Counted from the stretch's first letter, positions 1 through 8,630 are shown. The stretch: DNA of 64,000 nt from Caproicibacterium amylolyticum (GCF_014467055.1 NZ_CP060696.1:372001-436000); one strand, 5' to 3'. A program made the numbers and translations. The notes: generated by a model from the letters alone, not told the origin.

Positions 1-612
1 TGGACAACGTATGACAGCGTGCATCAGTATAAAAAAGCTTCTGTGAATACCATTCAGACCATTACCACCGGTTCTGAAGCACAGAAACCGACGCAGTCTG
101 CTGCCAGTGTTGCACCGGCTCCCGCTGAAAGTGCAAAGGAAAGCAAGGCAGCAAGCAAGCCTGCTTCTTCGGCAGCCGCAGCAAAAAAGACCGTGCCGGC
201 TGCAGCCGTTGTTTCAAAGCTTCGGCTTCCGGTGAAAGATGCAGCTGTTCAGCAGGCCTTCAGTGAAACACCGCTGTATTCCAAAACTATGCGGGACTGG
301 CGCGCGCACACCGGCGTTGACCTCAGCGCGAAAAAGGGTGCAGAGGTTACCGCTGCTGCGGACGGCACTGTACAGTCGGTTACAACAATCGACAGTATGG
401 GCTGTACAGTTCAGATTTCCCATTCGGGCAGTCTGGAAACGTGGTATTGCGGGCTTGGGAATGTTGCCGTGAAGAAGGGCGATGTTGTCAAAGCGGGACA
501 GAAACTCGGTACGGTGGATACCGTACCGAGTGAAGCTGCAGAAAATGCACATCTGCACTTTGCTGTACAGAAAAACGGTGCATTTGTAGATCCGGCAGCG
601 CTTTTAAAGTGA
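1..612 (+). CDS. M23-family peptidase, SpoIIQ-like (5' end outside window)
   Basis: The reading frame is open from base 1, so the gene begins upstream; the first visible GTG (position 19) need not be the start. The visible part has an Ala/Ser/Lys-rich linker of about 60 residues followed by a LytM/M23 domain at the C-terminus. Zinc-site motifs are present: HTGVD (HxxxD type) and HLHF (HxH type), so the catalytic ligands look intact. M23 enzymes are zinc endopeptidases that cut peptidoglycan cross-bridges; the long low-complexity linker and compact terminal domain resemble clostridial SpoIIQ-like envelope proteins. A strong terminator follows directly. The family is secure; a role in sporulation rather than general wall remodelling is inference, supported only by spoIIID lying 0.8 kb away. 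Confidence 0.85.
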   Translation, partial: WTTYDSVHQYKKASVNTIQTITTGSEAQKPTQSAASVAPAPAESAKESKAASKPASSAAAAKKTVPAAAVVSKLRLPVKDAAVQQAFSETPLYSKTMRDWRAHTGVDLSAKKGAEVTAAADGTVQSVTTIDSMGCTVQISHSGSLETWYCGLGNVAVKKGDVVKAGQKLGTVDTVPSEAAENAHLHFAVQKNGAFVDPAALLK

Positions 613-632
613 TGCTGGAGCCGGTAGATACC

Positions 633-677
633 AAAAGCTGGCTGTGGAACAAAAGACGTTTCACAGCCAGCTTTTTT
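633..677 (+). terminator. Rho-independent terminator after M23 peptidase
   Basis: The stem aaagctggctgtg pairs with cacagccagcttt around a loop of about 15 nt and runs into a T tract. Confidence 0.9.
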
Positions 678-699
678 GCGCGATTTACCGTATTTTAAT

Positions 700-728
700 T
701 TGAGTTCTGATACTTAATATGTTATAAT
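700..728 (+). promoter_or_regulatory. Sigma-A-type promoter
   Basis: TTGAGT (700-705) and TATAAT (723-728) are separated by 17 bp. The likely start codon of the next gene lies about 175 nt downstream, which implies a long leader. I see no recognisable riboswitch in that leader. Confidence 0.6.
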
Positions 729-904
729 ATAAGCGGAAGGAACAGCAAAATAGACAAAATATAAAAGGATTCAATTCAGCCGATTGTTCATAAAATATAC
801 ATTTTCTATTCCCATTGTTTTCGTATTTGTATTTTATAATGTATGTATTGCAACGAGTTGGGCAAGCGCCCTTTTGCGGCGCAGCAGAGAAAGGGGTCCT
901 GATT

Positions 905-1339
905 TTGGATAGCAAAAAGGCAGTACTTGTGTGCGTTACCGGTCAGCATGACTGTGACCGGCTCATTCATGCAGGAAAGTGTATTGCGCAGCAGCGCAAT
1001 GTGCAACTGCAGGTGCTGTGTGTTCAGCCTACCAGCAAGGGTGTGAACGGGGACTGTGATGAGCTGGAGTATCTGCGGCAAACATCTAAAGAAGCAGATG
1101 CAGAAATGACTGTTTATTTTAATGATGAGGCAGCTTACACAGCGGCAGCTTTTGCCCGCCATGTGGGAGCAGTACATATTGTAACCGGTATGGCAGAAGA
1201 ACCTGTGAATGGCTTCATTGATGTTTTGCACAGCCTGCTGCCAGAGATTCCGATTTCAATGGTTGCGAAAGATAAAAAGGTATATAATATTTGTCCGGAA
1301 AATATGGGATGTATGCCGCGGTTGGCGTATTCTTTCTGA
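905..1339 (+). CDS. Universal-stress-protein-like protein
   Basis: This predicts a small protein of 144 residues. I place the start at TTG 905 because AAGGGG lies 8 nt upstream; a longer frame from 815 has no ribosome binding site. The N-terminus (KKAVLVCVTGQHDCDRLI) has the beta-strand then loop pattern of the Usp/KdpD nucleotide-binding alpha/beta fold, and a later stretch (ARHVGAVHIVTGM) matches the conserved strand of that fold. Usp-like domains bind ATP or sense stress; no enzyme motif is visible. It is monocistronic between two terminators, with its own promoter at 700-728. The fold assignment is moderate and no specific function can be given. Confidence 0.6.
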   Translation: MDSKKAVLVCVTGQHDCDRLIHAGKCIAQQRNVQLQVLCVQPTSKGVNGDCDELEYLRQTSKEADAEMTVYFNDEAAYTAAAFARHVGAVHIVTGMAEEPVNGFIDVLHSLLPEIPISMVAKDKKVYNICPENMGCMPRLAYSF

Positions 1340-1351
1340 CTTTTTGGCAGA

Positions 1352-1398
1352 AACAGCGTTCGGTGAGAAGTACAGACTTTTCACCGAACGCTGTTTTT
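1352..1398. terminator. Bidirectional terminator between Usp-like gene and spoIIID
   Basis: acagcgttcggtgaga and the facing half tcaccgaacgctgt form a long stem followed by TTTTTT. It sits between two convergent genes and its tail reaches the spoIIID stop codon. Confidence 0.85.
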
Positions 1399-1661
1399 TA
1401 GCGCTTGTGTCCATTTAATTTTTCGTATTTTTCCTTTGTTGCCTGACCACCGCGGATATGCCGCTGCGCTTTGTTAATCGCCAGCACTTTCTGCACCTTT
1501 TGGTACAACTGCCGGTCGATTTGTTTTAAACGCTGTGTAACGTCTTTATGTACGGTACTTTTAGAAACACCAAACTTCTTGGCCGCCGCGCGGACGGTCG
1601 CATGAAATTGAACAATGTATACACCGAGCTCAACAGCTCGTTCCTCGACGATGCCTTTCAT
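1398..1661 (-). CDS. spoIIID: Stage III sporulation regulator SpoIIID
   Basis: This is an 87-residue DNA-binding protein, the usual size for SpoIIID. The start is ATG 1661, 8 nt after GGAGGG; a GTG three codons upstream overlaps that ribosome binding site. The helix-turn-helix core AAKKFGVSKSTVHKD and the basic C-terminal run RHIRGGQATKEKY are both diagnostic. In Bacillus and clostridia SpoIIID is a mother-cell regulator that acts with sigma-E and leads to sigma-K. This copy looks intact. Pieces of its 5' half recur at about 9.4 kb and 52.8 kb (see the repeat entries), so the locus has been partly copied elsewhere in this genome. Confidence 0.95.
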   Translation of the reverse strand: MKGIVEERAVELGVYIVQFHATVRAAAKKFGVSKSTVHKDVTQRLKQIDRQLYQKVQKVLAINKAQRHIRGGQATKEKYEKLNGHKR

Positions 1662-1951
1662 AAAACGCACCCTCCCGCATTTCGTTATTCGATTCTATGC
1701 GGGAATTATGAGGTTTATGAGAAAGAAGCGGTGCTGATGCCTGAAATCCGTTTAGCAGTTCGTCCCAAGACAGATGATAGACTACTTTCAGTTTGGCAAG
1801 GGTGTGCAGGTTGGGCAGAATTCGGCCGCTTTCCATATACGCGATACGCGACTGTTGAGCGGTCAAGATTTAAACTGTCCGCCAACTGCTGCTGTGTGAA
1901 GCCATGTTTCAGACGCAAGTGCCGAAGATGCTGCCCGAGGGGCTGACTCAT
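1630..1951 (-). pseudogene. XRE-family HTH regulator, frameshifted by a 7-bp tandem duplication
   Basis: From ATG 1951 the first frame encodes an HTH beginning MSQPLGQHLRHLRLKHGFTQ and containing LADSLNLDRSTVAY, then goes out of frame. A second frame continues the fold with MESGRILPNLHTLAKL and a short tail overlapping the start of spoIIID. The break coincides with a direct duplication of tacgcga (1838-1851). Removing one copy restores a continuous XRE protein reading ...STVAYMESGR.... It is divergent from an apparently intact XRE gene at 2072, with a perfect palindrome between them. Recent inactivation, or reversible switching at the tandem repeat, are both possible. Confidence 0.85.
1838..1851. 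repeat. 7-bp tandem duplication (tacgcga x2)
   Basis: Two adjacent copies, 1838-1844 and 1845-1851, lie inside the recognition-helix region of the broken XRE gene. They account exactly for the frame change. Confidence 0.9.
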
Positions 1952-1981
1952 TTCATTTCCATCTCATTTCAAAAGAATTTC

Positions 1982-2012
1982 CTATAATTGCACTATAATA
2001 GTGCAATTATAG
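1982..2012. promoter_or_regulatory. Perfect palindrome, likely operator between divergent XRE genes
   Basis: Arms of 14 bp (ctataattgcacta and its exact complement) flank a 3-nt spacer. Each arm contains TATAAT in one orientation, so a repressor bound here would cover -10 elements facing both ways. XRE regulators typically bind such sites and control themselves; that assignment is inferred from position. Confidence 0.75.
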
Positions 2013-2071
2013 CATTCACCGTGGGTAAAATCAATATAAGATTGTGCGAAATAAGTGCAGGCGGTATTGAA

Positions 2072-2299
2072 ATGAACGGTGAAGAGAACAAACGAATTGG
2101 ACAGCATTTAGGGGAACTGCGGCGGCAGCGGGGATTCACGCAGGAACAGCTTTCTGCGAAACTGCAGGTGGCTGGATGTGACCTGACGCGAAGTGCGCTT
2201 GCCAAGATTGAAGTGGGGCAGCGCTCTATCTATCCGGATGAATTAAAGGCATTGAAGGATGTCCTGCAAATTTCCTATGAGGAAATACTGGAAGACTAA
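2072..2299 (+). CDS. XRE-family transcriptional regulator
   Basis: A 75-residue single-domain HTH protein. ATG 2072 follows a purine-rich aggcgg site; a longer frame from 1988 would begin inside the palindromic operator and is rejected. The protein shows the five-helix Cro/C1 pattern (RIGQHLGELRRQRGFTQEQL, then RSALAKIEVGQRSIYPDELK). No second domain is present, so it is probably a simple dimeric repressor. It is divergent from the frameshifted XRE gene and shares the palindrome at 1982-2012 with it, suggesting autoregulation. Confidence 0.85.
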   Translation: MNGEENKRIGQHLGELRRQRGFTQEQLSAKLQVAGCDLTRSALAKIEVGQRSIYPDELKALKDVLQISYEEILED

Positions 2300-2337
2300 A
2301 AGAGCGTGCAAGCGAAAAATTCGCCTGCACGCTCTTT
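2298..2337 (+). terminator. Terminator after XRE gene
   Basis: aaagagcgtgca pairs with tgcacgctcttt through a loop containing a second short stem (gcgaa/ttcgc). It overlaps the stop codon. Confidence 0.8.
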
Positions 2338-2354
2338 GTGGTATTGGTAAGAGT

Positions 2355-2531
2355 TTAAGAAGCTTGTACTGAATCAGGAGATTCAGCAGACTTGTCCGCA
2401 TATTTCTGAATGGCTTGTTTGAATTTGGATGTGTTTGCTTCAATCATAATTGGCAGTATGTAAGAAATCGTTTCATCGATAGAGTTTGGGTTGTGAAAGT
2501 GAAATTTAAGCTTGACTTTGGACTGTGACAC
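2355..2531 (-). CDS. Small hypothetical protein (58 aa)
   Basis: Reading the minus strand, GGAGG (2544-2548) precedes GTG 2531 and an uninterrupted frame of 58 codons ends at 2355. The product begins MSQSKVKLKFHFHNPNS and ends with a Ser-rich tail. The N-terminus has an alternating beta-strand pattern with a helix after it, and the composition (Lys-rich, soluble) looks like a real protein. I do not recognise a family with confidence; compact proteins with similar HNPNS starts occur in clostridial accessory regions, but this is from memory. The ribosome-binding spacing of 12 nt is rather long. No partner gene is adjacent. Confidence 0.5.
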   Translation of the reverse strand: MSQSKVKLKFHFHNPNSIDETISYILPIMIEANTSKFKQAIQKYADKSAESPDSVQAS

Positions 2532-2557
2532 GATGATCGCCTTCCTCCCATCAGATT

Positions 2558-3462
2558 ACTTTCAACTTATATGAGGGAGAATTTGAATTCAGAACAGGAA
2601 TCCGGTGTCGTTCCCGAAGACGACAAAGTTTGAGAAAAATAAAAAAGCAGAATGGAGCAAGTTTTCAATACAACAAAAACTTACTGGATTCTGCTTGACT
2701 TCATAACTCCATTGATTGCAAATAAATATAGCACGGTATTTGGGAAAAGTCAATAGAATTGTAAAAAAATTCATATCTATCATAAAAAGTAATAAAAGTA
2801 AGTATTCAAAAAACAAGAAATTAGAAAATTATGAGTTGAAAAATTTTTTTAAAATTTTATCAGAATTGTTGTATACTTATATTGTGCTCAAGAATTGATA
2901 AAGTTAAGAATTTAAAATTATTTTGCATCATGAAATCAATCAATCCTCGAGTCAAAAATTAAAAAGCCGCAAATTATAAAGTTTTAGAAATTGCCTTAGC
3001 AGTTTGTTTAGCAGTATAGTTTGCGGCTGTTTTTTATCTGAAAATTCCAGGCATTTAGGCCTGTTAAGATGTTTTTAGTCAGTTGAAGTTTTCGTGAATG
3101 ATTTTGAAAAGCGTCGTTCTTGGATGCTTGCAAAAGCTTTAATACACTAAAAACTGAATAGATGCTCGACGGTCCAGCAGCACCGCAAAATGATGTTTTG
3201 TTAAAAACATCATTTTGAAAGCTGAAATTTGAAAGTTCTGCGGTCTAGCAATCTGAAAAAATTGCCCATTAAAGCCATTTTTTAAGACTGGTCTGTACCG
3301 TGCGTAAGCAAAAACAGGCATACCCTAGCCCCACAATTAGGTATTCTCGACAGCGGTTTTTCCGCAAACCTGAAAGAAAACAGGACAAATAGCAGACGGG
3401 AGAAGTCTGCCCATCTGTTAAAAACGCGGAAAAGTTTAAAATAAAGAGGAAAATGCTCTAAA
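2558..3462. other. Gene-poor AT-rich stretch with two hairpins
   Basis: No convincing gene is present. Hairpins lie at 2645-2696 (aagcagaat/attctgctt) and 2961-3036 (aaaagccgcaaa facing tttgcggct, then TTTTTT), the second looking like a terminator with a large loop. A 60-codon frame at 2716-2898 is compositionally like its AT-rich surroundings and lacks a clear ribosome binding site. The stretch lies between core genes and the integrase-like gene, so an integration boundary could be here, but I found no duplicated attachment core. Confidence 0.4.
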
Positions 3463-4581
3463 ATGGCACAAAAATCACTGCAATATCGAATGAAGGCGGA
3501 AATCTATCGCCGCTACTTAGAAAGGCCTGTTAATCTTTCCAAACGTCAGGATGTAAGCCATGCATGGGTATGGAGCATCGGGGAGCGCGAGTCTGCCGTG
3601 CAGGCGTGTGAGCGGTTTTGCAGTTACTTAAAAAAGCAGGGCTTTAAAACACATATAAGTGAGGGAAAAGCGTACAAGCAACTGCCAAATTATATTTTAT
3701 GTCTGCATGAAAATGGACTGCAAAACGCGACGATACACGGGTACATTTCAAAAATTTTCAATGGCTTTTCGTATGAGAACTTAGAGGTAAAGAAATCGCT
3801 TAAAAAGCTGGAAGAACAGCATCCAGAAATTATAAAATATTTGACCACAAGGGGCGCAGAAAAGGCAAAATCTCTTGATATACCAGACGTATATAATTTG
3901 CAAGGATTTTACAAAAAGTATAATCGACGGCCTTATGATGCGGAACTTTTGGCACGCTGCACAGGAATCCGCCGCGAAAAGCTACCGGAAATCCGCATTT
4001 GCGATTGTCGAGAGACAGTCAATCCGGACGGTACTTATTATTATAATGTGCTGGACTGGAAGGATAAAGGCGGAAAAAACAACCACACACTGGTGATAGA
4101 TGCACGCGATAAAGCGGAATTGGAACGCCTGCTGGCAGCAGCAGAAACCAGAGCACGGGTCAACCATCGGAACGTACTGGGTGAACCGCTGGTGCAGGAT
4201 TACAAGCCCTATGCGGGGACGTATCAGGCACAGCGCAGATATAAAATGCAGTCTTTATACAAATATTTTGTTGACAAAATGAGGGCTAATCCCGCGTATG
4301 AGGAGGAACTGCGGCAGAAAACCATTGACCTTTATAAACAGGACAGGCAGTTATCAAAAAAACAAGATTTCAATAAGGACTTTAAACGGCTGTGCAGTAT
4401 GAAAAACACCAGTGGAATAAGTAAAACCTATTCCGTTATCGACCACAGGAGACACTATTATAACTTTATTGCAGTCATGGCGGTGTCCATTTACAGCAAC
4501 GACCATTTCCGTGCACAGGTGACACGGGAAAATTATCTGGATTATCAATTTGTACGGGCAAATAAAAAAACAGCAGGGTGA
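3463..4581 (+). CDS. Integrase-like (tyrosine recombinase-related) hypothetical protein
   Basis: A 372-residue protein with start ATG 3463 after agagga. Residues 1-110 are basic and helical, compatible with an arm/core-binding domain (YLKKQGFKTHI, ATIHGYISKIFNGFS). Around residue 165 the segment LARCTGIRREKLPEIRI resembles the box I Arg region of tyrosine recombinases (TGLRRxEL). The C-terminal part has DHRRHYYNF, a possible but atypical box II. I cannot locate a convincing nucleophilic Tyr in the usual last position, so it may be divergent or catalytically inactive. Neighbours (ribbon-helix-helix protein, decayed helicase, IS debris) support an integrated-element origin. Family assignment is tentative. 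Confidence 0.45.
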   Translation: MAQKSLQYRMKAEIYRRYLERPVNLSKRQDVSHAWVWSIGERESAVQACERFCSYLKKQGFKTHISEGKAYKQLPNYILCLHENGLQNATIHGYISKIFNGFSYENLEVKKSLKKLEEQHPEIIKYLTTRGAEKAKSLDIPDVYNLQGFYKKYNRRPYDAELLARCTGIRREKLPEIRICDCRETVNPDGTYYYNVLDWKDKGGKNNHTLVIDARDKAELERLLAAAETRARVNHRNVLGEPLVQDYKPYAGTYQAQRRYKMQSLYKYFVDKMRANPAYEEELRQKTIDLYKQDRQLSKKQDFNKDFKRLCSMKNTSGISKTYSVIDHRRHYYNFIAVMAVSIYSNDHFRAQVTRENYLDYQFVRANKKTAG

Positions 4582-4598
4582 AAACTCCCGCTGTTTTT
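4564..4598. terminator. Bidirectional terminator
   Basis: aaaaacagc...gctgttttt with an inner ggg/ccc pairing separates the convergent integrase-like and ribbon-helix-helix genes. Confidence 0.8.
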
Positions 4599-4603
4599 GC
4601 TTT

Positions 4604-4786
4604 CTATTCATTCTTTGCTGCATCCAACTTTTCGTCAATCGCTTCATTTACAAATTTATTTAAACTTTTGCCCTGTTGCTTTGCTGCATCCGTGATAATG
4701 TCCTTTTTCCCTTTGGGTACGGTAATTGCAAGGCGGTCATAATTTTGCTCGTTGAATTTTCGTTTGTAGTTTGTGTCTCCAGCCAT
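4604..4786 (-). CDS. Arc/CopG-type ribbon-helix-helix protein
   Basis: A 60-residue protein starting MAGDTNYKRKFNEQNYDRLA. The segment YDRLAITVPKGKKDII is the beta-strand that enters the DNA major groove in ribbon-helix-helix dimers, followed by two helices (TDAAKQQGKSLNKFVNEAI). Such proteins are antitoxins or copy/transfer regulators on plasmids and integrative elements. No toxin gene is adjacent, so an element-encoded repressor is the simplest reading. The palindromic boxes in its upstream region are plausible binding sites. Confidence 0.8.
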   Translation of the reverse strand: MAGDTNYKRKFNEQNYDRLAITVPKGKKDIITDAAKQQGKSLNKFVNEAIDEKLDAAKNE

Positions 4787-4858
4787 TTAAGTGGTCACCT
4801 TTCGTTTCTATGAAACATAAAAATTTATATTGATTTGAGTATAAGAGAATTTTACAAA

Positions 4859-4936
4859 TATATCTACCGTTAGTTTACACAAAAAATCTAACACAAGATT
4901 ATGAAAGAATTCACTTGAATGCATCTAACGTTAGAT
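4859..4936. promoter_or_regulatory. Putative operator boxes upstream of RHH gene
   Basis: A perfect palindrome atctaacgttagat lies at 4923-4936, and a related imperfect copy (tatctaccgttagttta) at about 4860-4876. They sit between the divergent RHH gene and the helicase remnant, the expected place for RHH autoregulation. Confidence 0.6.
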
Positions 4937-4995
4937 ATAAACTAATGATAACGAAAAAATAGAACTGAGAAAGGCTTAAGGTGGGAGGAATAATA

Positions 4996-6431
4996 ATGGA
5001 AATTAAGCAGCTGCAGCAGGAAGCCATCAAAGGAACAGAACTTTATTTACATTATTTAAAGGAAAAACAAGTGGGCAGTGAAGCCCATTTGACCAAACCG
5101 CCGACGATTCTTGCGCCAAACTGTACGAAACTTTTGGTGGATCATGTGGTGCGCTCTCTCCAAACGGTTCGTGTACTGATTCGTGGAGAACCAACGAAAG
5201 GCCTCAAGCTAAAACGAGAGCAAAATGACAATCATGTGCTGTATGCTATGGGTGACAGCAGTTTTTTTACAGGGCTGAAGGAGCAGGACGTGATACTGCT
5301 GTCAGATATGACTTTTTTAGTTGAGCATATCTATGCTTTTTTGCAGCAGTACGAATTGAAACTGTTGGGAAAAAGAGCAAAGACATCTGTCATGCCTGTA
5401 TTTGAGAATGCAACGGAAGAACAGTGTGCAGCCGCATTTGGAATTTTAAACAATCCATATGCGTATGTATGGGGGCCTTCGGGAGCGGGCAAAACCACCC
5501 ACGTTTTGGCACCCAGTACGGAGGAATTACTGCGGGCAGGCAAGCGCGTTGTTTTGGCGGCTCCAACCAATCAAACGGCGGACACTGCACTGATGAATGT
5601 ACTGGAATTGTTAGAAGATGACGCACGTCAGCAGGTAATCCAATTAGGAACGCCCACAAAAGAGCTGCTTGCAAGATATCCGGAAGTATGTGAAAAGCAG
5701 GAAACGGAAAAAGGCGCGGTTATTCCGAAAACTTGGGAAAAGCCTTTTTGGAAACGGGTGAAAGAAGCGGCAATTGTGTGGGACGGTAGACACGCTTATC
5801 TGGCGGCGGCTGCCGAACATAGAGAATTTTCAGCCAAATCAAATCATCATAGACGAAGCGGCGTATACGTCCTTGGCAAAGGTATTGCCGTTTTTGGCGG
5901 TGGATATTCCCATAGCCTTGTTGGGTGACCACAAGCAGCTTTTGCCGATTTGTGAGATGGCGAATGATAACCGAATTTATAAACCGGAAAATGCGGCGGC
6001 CTGTTTGTGGACAGCATCTGCATATTATTTGGACGCAGCACTTTCGAGTGACACCATTACGGACTTTGCTGCGTGCTTCTTTGGTTTGGCGCCGCTGCCG
6101 CAGCCGAATTACCTCTCTCAGTTTTGGCTGACGGTCTCCTTTCGGTATGGAAAGAAACTCGCTGATGTTTTGTCTGAATGTGTGTATGATGGACAGCTCT
6201 GTGGAAAAGCGGCGTGCGGAACAGAGATTCTGATGATCGACCGCGGGCGGGAATATGTGAAAAAGCGGACAAGCTGGCATGAAGTGCAGGCAATCTCTGC
6301 GTTTCTGAGCGGCGATAGAGAGGAAGGAAGCTGTGCTGTTCTGACACCTTAGTATCATGCATAATCCGATTAGAGAAAGGAATATTGTTACCGTCAAACA
6401 GAGCAGCGGCAGTGCCCGTATAATGAGGTAA
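4996..6431 (+). pseudogene. Superfamily 1 DNA/RNA helicase (AAA_11/12-like), multiply disrupted
   Basis: ATG 4996 follows GGAGG by 7 nt. The first frame (to 5928) carries a Walker A motif GPSGAGKTT and motif Ia (VVLAAPTNQTADTAL). A one-base indel near 5778 moves the gene into a second frame, which carries Walker B (IIIDEAAYTSL) and motif III (LGDHKQLLPI). That frame stops at 6350-6352 just where the family reads VLTPYHA: the codons after the TAG still encode YHA. A third frame after 6360 encodes a remnant of motif V (NIVTVKQSSGSA). The gene therefore has at least two frameshifts and a nonsense codon and then ends at IS256 debris. Such helicases accompany mobile elements and defence islands. 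Confidence 0.85.
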
Positions 6432-6511
6432 AAAATAGAATGAGCCATTGGCTCAACCTTCAGGTATAATGGAAAATGATTAAAGCAACATTGCCAAGGC
6501 GGTAGAACACA

Positions 6512-6957
6512 ATGGCTCAACTCCATATTACACTAAATCAGGAAGAAATTCTGTAACTGCTTTCACAAAATTGCGGTGATGCTTTCAGGAAACTGCTGGA
6601 GGACATCCTGAACAGCGTTCTCCGGGCATAATCCGCAGAGCAACTGCAGGCAGCCCCTACGAGCGCTCAGAGGAACGCGCTGACAGCCGGAACGGAAGCC
6701 GTGACAGAGGCTTTACTACCCGTATTGGACGGATTACACTGCATGTGCCCCATCACAGAAATCAAGCCTTCAAAACCATGGTGCTTGAGAATTACTTCCG
6801 CAGCGAGGCTGCCCTCATTGCAAGAATGACGGAGATGGTTATCAATGGTGTTTCCACTCGGAAGGCCTATCAGGAAGTGGAAACATTGTGTGGCACCATC
6901 CTATTCCAAATCTACGGTTTCGCCCGCGTCAAGAGAAGTTCGCAAAAAGGGTTCCTG
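6512..6957 (+). pseudogene. IS256-family (mutator-type) transposase N-terminal remnant
   Basis: ATG 6512 opens MAQLHITLNQEEIL, typical of IS256-family transposase N-termini, then hits an in-frame stop. Downstream frames contain DAFRKLLEDILNSVL and, from 6745, PHHRNQAFKTMVLENYFRSE and EMVINGVSTRK, the family's conserved central start. It is cut at about 6957 where a different IS256-family element begins. It encodes no functional product. Confidence 0.85.
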
Positions 6958-8256
6958 TAAAAAGCATTAAAAGAATTAAGCAGCTTGGTGAAGTAACGAT
7001 TGCATGGAATATTCACTGATGTATGCTCTGGAGACAGACCAGTCCTCTGCATATTCCATGAGATAAGTGGTAACCAACCGAATATAGGAATCTTCGTTTG
7101 GGAAGATTCCAACCACACTAGTGCGGCGGCGAATCTCCCTGTTGAGCCGTTCCAGCATATTGGAAGAAGAAATTTTGCGGGCATCCAACTGAGGAAAAGC
7201 ATAAAAAGCCAGCGAATCTTCAAGACCATTTTCCAGACACTGGATTGCTCTGGGAAAACGGCGGCCGTATTTATCAATCAGCTCAGCTGCACGTTTGCAT
7301 GCACTTTCGGCAGACGGTACCAACCAGATTTCTTTGAGCACTGCGGCAAAGGATTTTTTATCTTTCTGAGGGATATGAGCCAGAATATTGCGCATAAAAT
7401 GCACCTTGCAGCGTTGCCAGGATGCACCGGGAAAGCCTTCTCGAATGGCAGCAACTAGGCCCGCATTGGCATCTGAAACAATCAATTTTGGCGTGGCCAA
7501 ACCGCGTCCTTTCAAGTTTTGGAACAGCAGTAGGTAGGAATCCCGGGATTCTTCTGCCATAGGTTCCACGGCTAATACCTCACGGTGACCATGTTCATCT
7601 ACACCACAAATCACCAGAACAGCCATGCTGACAACTCTGCCGTTCATACGCACTTTTTCATACAGCGCATCTGCCCAAAGGACTGGATACAGGGTCTCGG
7701 AAAGTGAACGGCTGCGGAACACGGCTGCTTGCTCGTTCAGGCCTTTGGTCATTTCACTGACCTGACTGCGCGAAAGATTTTCAATACCAAGGCTTTGTGC
7801 CAGTTTCTCCATTTTACGAGTGGAAACACCCTGTACAAAAGCCTCCTGAACAACTTGAATAAGTGCTGCTTCGCTGCGTTTGTGTTCTGTTACAAAGAAC
7901 GGAATGCAGCCGCCCTGACGCACTTTTGGTACCATAAGGTACATGGTGCCCATTCGTGTATCTAACCGGCGTGGACGGTATCCGCAGCGGTAGCCCAATC
8001 GGCTTTTGGCGCGTTCACTTTTTTCAGCGCCAACCTGTTCACTGACCTCTGCTTCCATAAGCTGCGCGCACAGCCATTCCAGCATGCTGAGCATAGGGTT
8101 CTGGCTGACCTACACATTGCAGTAGTAATTCTGTGAGACTTGTGGTATTCTTTCTTTGAGCCATTAGGAATCTCTCCTTTTTGTTTGAATGTCTAAGCAT
8201 CATTCATTTTACAGGAGCCCTAGTGGCTTTGTCTATTCCTTCCTTTTGCGAACTTT
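6933..8256. mobile_element. IS256-family element, copy 1
   Basis: One end reads agaagttcgcaaaa (near 6933) and the other, on the opposite strand, carries aaagttcgcaaaa (near 8256), forming short imperfect inverted repeats around one transposase gene. Exact ends and target duplications could not be fixed because the insertion is in another IS256-family remnant. A related element lies at 17.2-18.5 kb. Confidence 0.65.
6976..8164 (-). pseudogene. IS256-family transposase with N-terminal frameshift
   Basis: The authentic start is ATG 8164 (MAQRKNTTSLTELLLQC) after GGAGA. One extra base near 8094 (gaaccctatg, where the sister copy has the equivalent of gaacccatg) shifts the frame, so the remaining 372 residues are open only from an internal ATG at 8094. 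That long part is well conserved: ENLSRSQVSEMTKGLNEQ, VVSMAVLVICGVDEHGHREV, WQRCKVHFMRNILAHIPQKD and SSNMLERLNREIRRRT. The protein is the DDE transposase of this element. Loss of the first 23 residues probably disables it unless the internal ATG is used. Confidence 0.8.
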
Positions 8257-8436
8257 ATTATACGCTATCTTTTCTGCTGCCTTTTGTATCATAGCCGCAA
8301 AAGAACCGCGTGACAATTTGGGCTGCTTAGTTTGGCATTCTGTCACTGAAAAAGATTTGCAGTTGGGCGTGTAGTGGTATAGTGAACTTGTAACGATGTG
8401 GTGTAGAATAGAAGCACCACATTGGAGGTTTTTACT

Positions 8437-8574
8437 ATGGCCAGAAGGAATCGCAGTCCCGAAGAAAATGAACGCAGAGCAAAAATTTGTGATCTGCTGC
8501 AAGCGAGCAACATCAGCAGCATGGACGACATCCAAAACCTGTTCAAGAAGCCCATTGCAGAGTGCATATATTGA
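8437..8574 (+). pseudogene. Second-type IS256-family transposase N-terminal remnant
   Basis: After GGAGG (8424) an ATG at 8437 opens 45 codons ending at 8574. The segment LLQASNISSMDDIQNLFK is the characteristic N-terminus of another IS256-family branch, whose full proteins are about 400 residues. Everything after the first 40 residues is missing. It probably survives because the promoter of the next gene begins at its stop codon. Confidence 0.75.
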
Positions 8575-8599
8575 CACTGGTTTTCATTCGGAGTATGGT
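8571..8599 (+). promoter_or_regulatory. Promoter of MNT-HEPN gene
   Basis: A consensus TTGACA (8571-8576) is followed after 17 bp by TATGGT (8594-8599). The start codon at 8631 is about 25 nt downstream of the expected transcription start. Confidence 0.7.
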
Positions 8600-8630
8600 A
8601 AAATAAAAACATAACAAAGGGGTGAACCAA

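Noticed and set aside
2716..2898. 60-codon Lys/Asn-rich open frame
   Set aside because: AT-rich context gives such frames by chance; no ribosome binding site and no recognisable family.
5331..6526. Long minus-strand frames opposite the helicase and other genes
   Set aside because: They are mirror-frame artefacts of coding DNA with no family resemblance or start signals.
8189..8374. 61-codon frame between two IS256-family fragments
   Set aside because: It starts within the IS end and spans unrelated sequence; no start signal.
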